Numbered from the stretch's first letter, positions 1 through 7,494 are shown. The stretch: DNA of 12,274 nt from JBKPRX01 sp046734795 (GCA_046734795.1 JBKPRX010000105.1:1-12274), one strand, 5' to 3'. Numbers and translations are program-made. Notes: generated by a model from the sequence alone, not told the origin.

Positions 1-138
1 TCGCCCGGCGCCTCGAGCCGCGGCGGCAAGAGCTCCGGCTCGGGCTCTTCGCGCTCGTCGTCCTCGCAGGGTGGAACGACCGCGCAGAAGAAGGCCGCGG
101 GGCGCAAGGGCGGTAAGGCAACCGCTCGCAAGAGCTAG
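1..138 (+). CDS. C-terminal tail of an unidentified basic protein (5' partial)
   Basis: The frame is open from the first base to a TAG at 136-138 and gives 45 residues of low-complexity sequence. The first half is rich in Ser and Gly, and the last 20 residues are rich in Lys, Arg, Ala and Gly, ending in ARKS. Basic tails of this kind occur on actinobacterial DNA-binding proteins such as topoisomerase I, HU-like proteins and some helicases, where they bind nucleic acid. Nothing of the folded domain lies in the window, so the family cannot be named. The composition and the clean stop, followed 33 nt later by a new gene, favour a real coding end over a chance frame. Confidence 0.5.
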   Translation, partial: SPGASSRGGKSSGSGSSRSSSSQGGTTAQKKAAGRKGGKATARKS

Positions 139-159
139 CTCGTTCACGCGTCGAAGGCA

Positions 160-165
160 TAAGCT
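160..165 (+). promoter_or_regulatory. Candidate -10 box for leaderless monooxygenase transcript
   Basis: TAAGCT fits the actinobacterial TAnnnT -10 pattern and ends 6 nt before the ATG at 172. Transcription would then start at or next to the ATG, giving a leaderless mRNA. This agrees with the lack of a well-placed Shine-Dalgarno site: the nearest purine run, GAAGG at 153-157, is 14 nt from the ATG. No convincing -35 hexamer is visible. Six-base matches are common, so this is a modest call. Confidence 0.35.
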
Positions 166-171
166 CCGCGC

Positions 172-1839
172 ATGCCGGCGGAGCGCGAGACGCCGTTTCA
201 GACGGAGAGCTTCGACTGCGTCGTCATCGGCGCAGGAATGGCCGGCCTCTACGCGTTGCACCGCTTCCGAGGGGCCGGCCTTTCGACTGTCGTCCTCGAG
301 TCAGCCGACGACGTCGGCGGCACGTGGTACTGGAACCGCTATCCGGGCGCACGCTGCGACGTCGAGAGCCTCTACTACTCGTACTCGTTCTCTCCGGAGC
401 TCGAGCAGGAGTGGGAGTGGACCGAGCGCTACCCGACGCAGCCGGAGATCCTGCGCTACCTCGGTCACGTCGCGGACCGGTTCGACCTCCGGCGCGACAT
501 CCGCTTCGCGACGCGGGTCGAGAGCGCGGTCTGGAACGACGATGCCTCGCTTTGGACCGTGCGCACCGACCGCGGCCACGAGGTCGCGGCGCGATACGTG
601 ATCGCCGCGACGGGATGCCTTTCCGTTCCGCAGACTCCTTCGGTCCCGGGGCTCGAGACATTCGAGGGCGAGACGTACCACACGGGCCGCTGGCCGCACG
701 AGGGCGTGACGTTCACCGGCAAGCGCGTCGCGGTGATCGGCACCGGCTCGTCGGCGATTCAGGCCATCCCGCAGATCGCGAGGGAAGCCGAGGACGTGTA
801 CGTCTTCCAGCGAACGCCGAACTACAGCGTCCCCGCGCGCAACACACCTCTCGATCCCGAGACGCAGCGCGAGGTCAAGGCGCGGTACCGCGAGATCCGC
901 GAGAGCATGCGCGCATCGTTCGCAGGCTTCCCGCACCCGCGCTCGGAGCGCTCGGTCCACGAAGATCCGCCGGAGGTGCGCGAAGAGGAGTTCGAGCGGC
1001 GCTGGGAGGACGGCGGCATTCCGTTCATGGGCAGCTACGCGGACATCATCCTCGACGCCGACGCGAACGAGATCGTCGCCGACTTCGTTCGCACGAAGAT
1101 CCGCGAGACGGTGCGCGATCCGGAGACTGCCGAGGCGCTCGTTCCGAAGAGCTACCCGATCGGCACGAAGCGGATCTGCGTCGACATCGAATACTTCGAA
1201 GCGTTCAACCGAAACAACGTCACGCTCGTCGACCTGACGACGAGAGAGCTCGAGGGGGTCGACGCCGAAGGCGTTCGCGCGGGTGGAGAGCGCTACGACG
1301 TCGACCTGATCGTGCTTGCGACGGGGTTCGACGCGATGACCGGCGCGCTCCTTGCGATCGACATCCGCGGTCGTGACGGCGTCACGCTTGCCGAGCGCTG
1401 GAGCGACGGGCCGGCGTCATACCTCGGTCTGCAGGTCGCCGGCTTCCCGAACCTGTTCACGGTCACCGGGCCCGGCAGCCCGTCGGTTCTGAGCAACATG
1501 GTCGTCTCGATCGAGCAGCACGTGGACTGGATCACCGACTGCCTCACGTACCTGCGCGAGCACGACCTCGCGGTGATCGAAGCGACGCGCGAGTCCGAGC
1601 AGGCGTGGGTTGCGCACGTGAACGAGGTCGGTAACGCGACGCTCTTTCCGCGCGCCAGCTCCTGGTACATGGGCGCGAACGTGCCGGGGAAGGCGCGCGT
1701 CTTCATGCCGTACGTGGGCGGCGTCGACGTCTACCGCGAGCTCTGCGAGCAGGTCGCGGCGAACGACTACGACGGGTTCCGGCTCGCCGGTTCGCGCGAG
1801 GAGCCCGCCGCAACTGTCGGGTCGCGCGCCTCGCAGTAA
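172..1839 (+). CDS. Type I Baeyer-Villiger monooxygenase (flavin-dependent, CHMO/PAMO family)
   Basis: The 555-residue product should insert one oxygen from O2 next to a ketone carbonyl, giving an ester or lactone, with FAD and NADPH. The N-terminal FAD site is GAGMAG at residues 20-25. The second family motif, GGTWYWNRYPGARCD, is at 49-63. The Baeyer-Villiger fingerprint FxGxxxHxxxWP is intact at 164-175. The NADPH Rossmann loop GTGSSA is at 190-195. Arg334, in the GTKR segment, lines up with the catalytic Arg of phenylacetone monooxygenase. The ATGFDAMTGAL stretch and the C-terminal half resemble cyclohexanone monooxygenases. The length is normal and no signal peptide is present, so it is cytoplasmic. 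The ATG at 172 is chosen because the FAD strand begins about 15 residues later and a TAnnnT box lies just upstream. Family is confident; the substrate cannot be read from sequence, and neighbouring genes give no hint of one. Confidence 0.9.
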   Translation: MPAERETPFQTESFDCVVIGAGMAGLYALHRFRGAGLSTVVLESADDVGGTWYWNRYPGARCDVESLYYSYSFSPELEQEWEWTERYPTQPEILRYLGHVADRFDLRRDIRFATRVESAVWNDDASLWTVRTDRGHEVAARYVIAATGCLSVPQTPSVPGLETFEGETYHTGRWPHEGVTFTGKRVAVIGTGSSAIQAIPQIAREAEDVYVFQRTPNYSVPARNTPLDPETQREVKARYREIRESMRASFAGFPHPRSERSVHEDPPEVREEEFERRWEDGGIPFMGSYADIILDADANEIVADFVRTKIRETVRDPETAEALVPKSYPIGTKRICVDIEYFEAFNRNNVTLVDLTTRELEGVDAEGVRAGGERYDVDLIVLATGFDAMTGALLAIDIRGRDGVTLAERWSDGPASYLGLQVAGFPNLFTVTGPGSPSVLSNMVVSIEQHVDWITDCLTYLREHDLAVIEATRESEQAWVAHVNEVGNATLFPRASSWYMGANVPGKARVFMPYVGGVDVYRELCEQVAANDYDGFRLAGSREEPAATVGSRASQ

Positions 1840-1910
1840 CCGGGGTCGGTCGGGGCGACCGCCACCGGCGAAATGCGCCTTGATGTTGCTCTCCTCCGGA
1901 AAGCGATAAA

Positions 1911-1916
1911 AGGAAG
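1911..1916 (+). promoter_or_regulatory. Ribosome binding site of the phosphoketolase gene
   Basis: AGGAAG lies within an A-rich purine run just before the ATG at 1920, with the AGGA core 5 nt from the start codon. It supports this ATG as the start. Confidence 0.6.
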
Positions 1917-1919
1917 ATC

Positions 1920-4310
1920 ATGGGTGTCGAACGCGCACCGAGCGAGACTGCTCCGCTGACCGATCAGGAGCTCGATCTGATCGACGCGTACTGGCGCGCG
2001 GCCAACTACCTCTCCGTCGGGCAGGTCTACCTGCTCGCAAATCCGCTGCTGCGCGAGCCGCTGCGCGCGGAGCACGTCAAGCCGCGATTGCTCGGCCACT
2101 TCGGCACCGTGCCTGGGCTGAATCTGATCTACGTGCACCTGAACCGCGCGATCCGCCAGCGCGACCTGAGCGCGATCTATGTCACGGGGCCCGGTCACGG
2201 CGGGCCCGCGCTCGTCGCGAACGCGTATCTCGAGGGCACCTACAGCGAGGTCTATCCGCACGTGACCCGCGACGAAGCCGGCCTCACCGAGCTCTTCCGC
2301 CAGTTCTCGTTTCCGGGCGGGATCCCGAGCCACGTCGCACCGGAGACGCCGGGCTCGATCCACGAGGGCGGCGAGCTCGGCTACGCGCTCTCGCACGCGT
2401 ACGGCGCCGCGTTCGACAACCCGGATCTGCTCGTCGCGTGCGTCGTCGGCGACGGCGAGGCGGAGACCGGGCCGCTTGCGACGAGCTGGCACTCGAATAA
2501 GTTCCTGAACCCGCGTGTCGACGGCGCGGTCCTGCCGATCCTCCATCTGAACGGCTACAAGATCGCGAACCCGACCGTGCTCGCGCGCATTCCGGAGGAA
2601 GAGCTGGTCGCGTTCTTCGAAGGTCACGGCTACCGGCCACTCCTCGTCACGGGCGGCTTCGACGGCGAGCCGTCGCGCGAGATGCATCGGCGCTTCGCAG
2701 CCGCGCTCGACGAAGCGCTCGACGAGATCGAGCAGATCCAACTCGCGGCGCGCGAGGAGGGCGTGGACGAACGGCCGCGCTGGCCGCTGATCGTCTTGCG
2801 CACGCCGAAGGGCTGGACCGGCCCGCGGGAAGTCGACGGCAAGCCGGTCGAAAACACCTGGCGATCGCACCAGGTGCCGGTCGCCGACGTCCGCGACAAC
2901 GCGACGCATCTCCGCATCCTCGAGGAGTGGCTACGCGGCTACGGACCGCACGAGCTCTTCGACGAGCACGGCGCCCTCGTGCCGGCGCTCGCGGCGCTCC
3001 CGCCCCGCGGCGAGCGGCGGATGAGCGCGAACCCGTGCACGAACGGCGGCGAGGTGCTCCGAGACCTCGTCCTGCCGGACTTCCGCGACTACGCGGTCGA
3101 GGTGAAGAAGCCTGGCAAGCAATCGAGCGAGCCGACGCGCGCGCTCGGGCGCTTCCTGCGCGACGTGATCGCGCGCAACCCCGACAACTTCCGGCTGTTC
3201 GGCCCCGACGAGACGGCGTCGAACCGCCTCGGCGACGTCTTCGACGTGACGGCTCGCATGTGGGAGGCGCGACGCGAACCGACGGACGAAGCGCTTGCGT
3301 CCGACGGGCGCGTGCTCGAGGTTCTGTCGGAGCATCAATGTCAGGGCTGGCTCGAGGGCTACCTGCTCACCGGCAGGCACGGCCTCTTCAACTGCTACGA
3401 GGCCTTCATCCACATCGTCGACTCGATGTTCAACCAGCACGCGAAGTGGTTGAAGGTGACGCGCGCGATTCCGTGGCGGCAGCCGCTCGCGTCGCTCAAC
3501 TACCTCCTGAGCTCGCACGTGTGGCGTCAGGACCACAACGGCTTCTCGCACCAGGACCCCGGCTTCATCGACCACGTCGTGAACAAGAAGGCGGAGATCA
3601 TCCGGGTCTACCTGCCGCCCGACGCGAACTGCCTGCTCTCCGTGGCCGACCACTGTCTGCGCAGTCGCCACTACGTCAACGTGATCGTCGCCGGCAAGCA
3701 GCCGGCGCTCGATTACCTCTCGATGGAAGACGCCATCCTCCACTGCACGCGCGGTATCGGCATCTGGCAGTGGGCGTCGAACGAAGGCGACGCGCAGCCG
3801 GACGTCGTGCTCGGCTGTTGCGGTGACATCCCCACGCTCGAGACGCTCGCAGCCGCGTCGATCCTGCGCGAGCGCCTGCCAAAGCTGCGCGTGAGGGTCG
3901 TCAACGTCGTCGACCTGATGCGCTTGCAGCCGGAGACCGAGCATCCGCACGGGCTGTCCGATCAGGAGTTCGACGCGCTCTTCACCGAGAGCAAGCCGAT
4001 CGTCTTCGCCTACCACGGCTACCCGTGGCTGATCCACCGGCTTACCTACCGTCGTACGAACCACGACAACCTTCACGTGCGCGGTTACAAGGAAGAAGGC
4101 ACGACGACGACGCCGTTCGACATGGTGATGCTCAACGACCTCGACCGCTACCACCTGGTGATCGACGTGATCGACCGTGTGCCGGGTCTCGCCGCTCAGG
4201 CCGCGCAGCTTCGTCAGGACATGGCCGACGCGCGCCTGCGCGCTCGCGCGTGGACGCGCGAGCACGGCGAGGATCACCCGGACGTGCGCGAGTGGACCTG
4301 GCGATCCTGA
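1920..4310 (+). CDS. xfp: Xylulose-5-phosphate/fructose-6-phosphate phosphoketolase
   Basis: The 796-residue enzyme is full length for the family. It uses thiamine diphosphate to split xylulose-5-P (and often fructose-6-P) with phosphate into acetyl phosphate plus glyceraldehyde-3-P (or erythrose-4-P) in the cytoplasm. TGPGHGGP is at residues 89-96. The phosphoketolase signature EGGELGY is at 149-155. The ThDP/Mg motif opens with GDGEAETGP at 177-185 and closes at Asn211 in HLNGYK. The pyrimidine-binding middle domain carries QDHNGFSHQD at 537-546. The C-terminal third, with LRSRHYVNVIVAGKQP, matches the XFP C-terminal domain. A purine-rich site precedes the ATG. The next gene, acetate kinase, overlaps its last 19 nt, so the two are almost certainly co-translated and act in sequence. 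Whether it accepts both sugars cannot be decided from sequence. Confidence 0.96.
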   Translation: MGVERAPSETAPLTDQELDLIDAYWRAANYLSVGQVYLLANPLLREPLRAEHVKPRLLGHFGTVPGLNLIYVHLNRAIRQRDLSAIYVTGPGHGGPALVANAYLEGTYSEVYPHVTRDEAGLTELFRQFSFPGGIPSHVAPETPGSIHEGGELGYALSHAYGAAFDNPDLLVACVVGDGEAETGPLATSWHSNKFLNPRVDGAVLPILHLNGYKIANPTVLARIPEEELVAFFEGHGYRPLLVTGGFDGEPSREMHRRFAAALDEALDEIEQIQLAAREEGVDERPRWPLIVLRTPKGWTGPREVDGKPVENTWRSHQVPVADVRDNATHLRILEEWLRGYGPHELFDEHGALVPALAALPPRGERRMSANPCTNGGEVLRDLVLPDFRDYAVEVKKPGKQSSEPTRALGRFLRDVIARNPDNFRLFGPDETASNRLGDVFDVTARMWEARREPTDEALASDGRVLEVLSEHQCQGWLEGYLLTGRHGLFNCYEAFIHIVDSMFNQHAKWLKVTRAIPWRQPLASLNYLLSSHVWRQDHNGFSHQDPGFIDHVVNKKAEIIRVYLPPDANCLLSVADHCLRSRHYVNVIVAGKQPALDYLSMEDAILHCTRGIGIWQWASNEGDAQPDVVLGCCGDIPTLETLAAASILRERLPKLRVRVVNVVDLMRLQPETEHPHGLSDQEFDALFTESKPIVFAYHGYPWLIHRLTYRRTNHDNLHVRGYKEEGTTTTPFDMVMLNDLDRYHLVIDVIDRVPGLAAQAAQLRQDMADARLRARAWTREHGEDHPDVREWTWRS

Positions 4311-5314
4311 CGGTCAACGCGGGCTCCACGAGCCTGAAGCTCCATACCGTCGAAGGCGAGAATTCGGAGGAGCTCGCGTCGTGGGACGAGGCGCCCGCGG
4401 ACGTGGCGGCCGTCGCACATCGTGTGGTTCACGGCGGCATGCGTTTCACGCAACCGACAGTCGTCGATGAGAGCGTCGTCGCTGCGATCCACGAGCTCGA
4501 GGAGATCGCGCCGCTGCACAACGCGCCCGCGCTCGCGGCGCTCGCCGACGCGCAGCGTCGCTTCCCCGACGTGCCGCACGTCGCGGTCTTCGACACCGCC
4601 TTCCACACGACGATCCCCGACTTCGCAGCCACGTACGCGCTGCCCCCGCGCTGGCGCGAGGACTGGGGGATACGCCGCTTCGGCTTCCACGGCCTTTCCG
4701 TGCAGTGGGTGAGCGAGCGCGTTCACGCATCGCGCCTCGTCGCGTGCCATCTCGGCGGCGGCTGCTCGATCACTGCAGTGCGCGATGGCCGCTCCGTCGA
4801 CACCACGATGGGCTTCAGCCCGTTCGAGGGCGTGCCGATGGCGACGCGCTCCGGGTCCGTCGACCCCGGGGCGCTCCTTCACGTGCAGCACCGGCATGGG
4901 CTCAGCGTTGAGCAGGTCGAGCACGCGCTCTCGCACGAGTCGGGGCTGCTCGGGATCGGCGGCAGTTCGTCCGTGCGCCAGCTCGAGCAGGCATCGACGC
5001 ACGACGAGCGCGCGCGACTGGCCCTCGACGTTTACGCGTATCGCATCGCCTGCGCCGTCGCCGCGATGGCCGTCGCCGCGGGCGGCCTCGACGCGCTCGC
5101 TTTTACGGGCGGCGTCGGCGAGAACTCCGCCTCGGTTCGCGCGTCGATCTGCCAGTGGCTCGCTTTCCTCGGCGTGGCGCTCGACTCGGCCGCGAACGCG
5201 TCGGCGGACGGCGACGCTTCGATCGCCGACGCTCGCTCGCGCGTTCACGTGCACGTGGTGCGTGCGCGCGAGGACCTCGTGCTCGCCCGCGCCGCGCGGG
5301 CACTCCTCGACTGA
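4292..5314 (+). CDS. ackA: Compact acetate kinase
   Basis: The product (340 residues) should convert acetyl phosphate plus ADP to acetate plus ATP, using the phosphoketolase product. The start is taken as the GTG at 4292, inside the end of xfp, because NAGSTSLK follows at residues 9-16 as in other acetate kinases. Aligned by motif to the Methanosarcina thermophila enzyme, key residues are present: Arg44 (R91), His76 (H123), Asp101 in FDTAFH (D148), His133 in GFHG (H180), Arg186 in TRSG (R241) and Glu277 in FTGGVGEN (E384). Two things are odd. It is about 60 residues shorter than the usual 400, losing roughly 49 between the first motif and HRVVHGG and about 50 between TRSG and FTGG. The Asn of HLGNG (N211) is Gly156. 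No Shine-Dalgarno site is obvious, so translation is probably coupled to xfp. A propionate or other short-chain acyl kinase is possible. Confidence 0.9.
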   Translation: MDLAILTVNAGSTSLKLHTVEGENSEELASWDEAPADVAAVAHRVVHGGMRFTQPTVVDESVVAAIHELEEIAPLHNAPALAALADAQRRFPDVPHVAVFDTAFHTTIPDFAATYALPPRWREDWGIRRFGFHGLSVQWVSERVHASRLVACHLGGGCSITAVRDGRSVDTTMGFSPFEGVPMATRSGSVDPGALLHVQHRHGLSVEQVEHALSHESGLLGIGGSSSVRQLEQASTHDERARLALDVYAYRIACAVAAMAVAAGGLDALAFTGGVGENSASVRASICQWLAFLGVALDSAANASADGDASIADARSRVHVHVVRAREDLVLARAARALLD

Positions 5315-5318
5315 GCCG

Positions 5319-7082
5319 TCAAGCACGTATTCGCCACGCGCTCAGGGTGGCGTCCTCGAAGCCGCGCAGCGGGGCCGGCATCCTCTCTGCGTCGAGACCG
5401 AACGCCGCGACTTCCGGATCGGCGAGCACCGCATCGGAGACGACGAGGTCGTCGCCGGACGAGAGCGAGACGAGCCGCGACGCGAGGTTGACTGTCGAGC
5501 CGAAGTAGTCGAGGACGCCGTTCTGGTTGACCGCGATGCACGGACCGACGTGGATGCCGACCTTGAGCGCGAGCGGCTTGCCGGAGACAGTTTCCTGTGC
5601 CGCGAGCATCGCGCGCACTGCTGCGACGGGTCGCGGGAAGACGGCCACGATCGCATCGCCCATCGACTTCACGACGGCGCCGCCTTCCTCGACAACCGTT
5701 TCGCGCAGGAGATCGATGTGCTCGAGCACGGCGCCGAACGCTGGCGCATCGCCGACCTCGCGGTAGTAGCGCGTCGAGCCGCGGAGGTCGGTGAAGACCA
5801 CGGTCAGCGTCCCGACCGAGATGGGCTGGCCCGGCCGGAGCGCTTCCGAGGCGAAGAGGTCGCGGTAAACCTGAAGCGCCGTCACGTCGGCCGCGGTTGC
5901 GGACTGGTCGCTCCACGCTGTCCGCTCGAGCACGAGCAGCTGCTCGTCGTCGGTCGCATTCACGACCTCGAGCGAGACGTCGGCGGCAAGCTCGAGCTCG
6001 GCCGGCATCCATGTCTCAGCCGCGAGCTCTGCAGCCGCGCGGGACGCGCCGTTCGCTGTCACGCTCACCGGCAGCGTCGGCGGCAGCGAATGCGTACGAA
6101 GCCGGTAGCCGCCCGGCTCGAGCCGCAAGTCGAGCACGCGTCGGTCACCCGCGGCAACGAGTTGTTGCGCGACGACATGCGGGGTCACCTGCGGACGGGC
6201 CACGCAGAACGAGCTCGCGTACGTCTCGCGGATCGCGGCAACAGGTCGGAACGTCACCTCGATCGACCGCTCGAAGTCGGCCTCGAAGTCGATCAAGCAC
6301 GTGTCGCAGTGAACGGTGCTCGCTGCGTCGTCGAGAGAGCTCGACGTCTGCGCCGAGCCGCGGCACTGTGGACACAAGAGCTCCCACTGAAGCTGGAGGA
6401 CGCCGTGCCGCGTCGCCTCGAGGAAGAGCTCCAACGTCCGGCGTCGATCGGAACCCCACGTTTCTGCAAGCGCGTACGGTCGTAGTCGCGCGACGGTGAG
6501 ATCGTCGCCGCGCTCGAGGAGATCGAAGAACGGTTCGGCGACCTCACCGCCGAGCTTCTTCCGCGCGGCTTGCAGCCGTTCGCGCGCGCCGCTTGTGAGC
6601 TGCCGCGTTGCGGTCGGCGCGATCGTCTTCCGCGTGCGCGCCTCCTTGTCGTACCGGCGAAACGCGCTCTCGAACCGCCGGCGGCTGAGGACGCCGATTT
6701 GGAACCACGCTGCGACTCGGCCGAGCGCGTTGCGCGGGCGGACGTCTACGCGGTACACGAGGTGCGTCCCACCGCTCGGTGCCGGCTCCAGGGTCGCCGT
6801 CACGCGCATGCGCTCGATCGGCCCGCGGACGTAGTGCCTGCCGACGCTGAAGCGGTGCGGTCCGACCCATTCGAACGGCTCTTCCTCCCATTCGATCGGA
6901 ACGCCGAGCCGCGTCATCCGAAGCCGGCGCCGCGCGTTTCGGCCGACTCCTTCCTCGACCACTACCGGCAACCCCGTGTCGTGGTTGAAGCGATTCGTGT
7001 CCGAGACGAGCGGCCAGAGCTGCTCGGGGCTCGAGGCGAGCTCGAGTTCGAACGTGTAGGTCTGCTCGCTCCTCGTGGCTAC
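5319..7082 (-). CDS. Class III adenylate cyclase with SRPBCC and zinc-ribbon front half; start unresolved
   Basis: Counting from the codon after the upstream gene's stop region (7080-7082), the product has about 587 residues. Residues 8-150 look like an SRPBCC/START-like domain, opening with YTFELELASSPEQLW. A zinc ribbon follows, with C237xxC240 and C259xxC262, in a segment like DUF5939 of cyclase proteins. The C-terminal catalytic domain (about 420-587) has all six class III residues: metal ligands Asp432 (FTDLRGST) and Asp476 (KSMGDA), purine-selecting Lys472 and Asp525 (LDYFG), and Asn532 and Arg536 (VNLASRL). The Lys/Asp pair favours ATP, so the product is likely cAMP. There is no signal peptide or membrane segment. 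Neither GTA 7080-7082 nor any nearby upstream codon is a normal start. The only one in frame is a GTG at 7428-7430, deep in the preceding gene, and the first downstream ones (TTG 6969-6971, GTG 6960-6962) would cut into the SRPBCC fold. A frameshift, rare start or sequence error is likely. Confidence 0.85.
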   Translation of the reverse strand, partial: VATRSEQTYTFELELASSPEQLWPLVSDTNRFNHDTGLPVVVEEGVGRNARRRLRMTRLGVPIEWEEEPFEWVGPHRFSVGRHYVRGPIERMRVTATLEPAPSGGTHLVYRVDVRPRNALGRVAAWFQIGVLSRRRFESAFRRYDKEARTRKTIAPTATRQLTSGARERLQAARKKLGGEVAEPFFDLLERGDDLTVARLRPYALAETWGSDRRRTLELFLEATRHGVLQLQWELLCPQCRGSAQTSSSLDDAASTVHCDTCLIDFEADFERSIEVTFRPVAAIRETYASSFCVARPQVTPHVVAQQLVAAGDRRVLDLRLEPGGYRLRTHSLPPTLPVSVTANGASRAAAELAAETWMPAELELAADVSLEVVNATDDEQLLVLERTAWSDQSATAADVTALQVYRDLFASEALRPGQPISVGTLTVVFTDLRGSTRYYREVGDAPAFGAVLEHIDLLRETVVEEGGAVVKSMGDAIVAVFPRPVAAVRAMLAAQETVSGKPLALKVGIHVGPCIAVNQNGVLDYFGSTVNLASRLVSLSSGDDLVVSDAVLADPEVAAFGLDAERMPAPLRGFEDATLSAWRIRA

Positions 7083-7486
7083 GAGCCGTCGTCGACGCGA
7101 GCGGCGAGCGCGGCGAGGATCTTCCGCTGAATCGAGGGTGACTCTTTGAGCAGCGTCTGGAACGCGCGGTCCGTGACGACCAGCGCGCGCACGTCGGAGG
7201 TCGTCGTCACCGTCGCGTTTCGCGGTGCGTCGGTGATGAGCGCCATCTCGCCGAAGAAGTCGCCTCCCTTGAGTGGGATGCGCCGGCCTTTCCTCTTGAC
7301 CTCGACCGTGCCGTCGAGGACGACGATGAACTCGCGGCCGCGGGCGCCCTCCTTGATCAGCGTCCTGCCGGGGCGGAAAGACATTTCGTCGGCGACCGAG
7401 GCGATCTGGCCGAGCTCGGCGTTTGAGCACTCCGCAAAGAGCGGCACGGCCCGGAGCTTCTCGATCTTTGCGTCCTTCCTCGCCAT
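7079..7486 (-). CDS. Single-domain cyclic nucleotide-binding protein
   Basis: The 135-residue product is one CAP/PKA-regulatory-type cNMP-binding domain with no DNA-binding helix-turn-helix. It opens with IEKLRAVPLFAECSNAEL, the usual entry helix. The phosphate-binding cassette FFGEMALITDAPRNATV carries the Glu and Arg that contact the ribose and cyclic phosphate, so ligand binding is expected. A C-terminal helix ends at VDDGS. The ATG at 7484-7486 is chosen because the domain starts a few residues later and a TAGACT box sits 8 nt upstream. A farther GTG at 7606 would only add an Arg-rich stretch without domain character. The nucleotide cyclase follows immediately on the same strand in another frame, so this protein may sense the cyclase's product or form its N-terminal regulatory domain through frameshifting. 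The target it controls is unknown. Confidence 0.87.
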   Translation of the reverse strand: MARKDAKIEKLRAVPLFAECSNAELGQIASVADEMSFRPGRTLIKEGARGREFIVVLDGTVEVKRKGRRIPLKGGDFFGEMALITDAPRNATVTTTSDVRALVVTDRAFQTLLKESPSIQRKILAALAARVDDGS

Positions 7487-7494
7487 CGGGCGCG

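Noticed and set aside
1847..1861. Perfect 6-bp GC stem with 3-nt loop after the monooxygenase stop, considered as a terminator
   Set aside because: No T tract follows and the stem is short. At this GC content such hairpins arise often.
1880..1910. TTGATG and GATAAA as a promoter for phosphoketolase
   Set aside because: The spacer is 19 nt and both boxes match poorly. The implied start would exclude the good ribosome binding site from the mRNA.
1767..4277. Two long minus-strand open frames opposite the phosphoketolase gene
   Set aside because: They are rich in Arg, Val and His, lack any recognisable domain, and mirror the codon pattern of the plus-strand gene, as expected in high-GC DNA.
4274..5326. 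350-codon minus-strand open frame opposite acetate kinase
   Set aside because: It is antisense to a gene with clear catalytic motifs and shows no family features of its own.
4785..6485. Long plus-strand open frame spanning the end of acetate kinase and the cyclase
   Set aside because: It is out of frame with both recognisable genes, and its product is low-complexity with no motif.
7428..7430. GTG as the true start of the cyclase
   Set aside because: It would overlap the cNMP-binding gene by about 350 nt, and the added residues are Arg-rich out-of-frame sequence with no domain.
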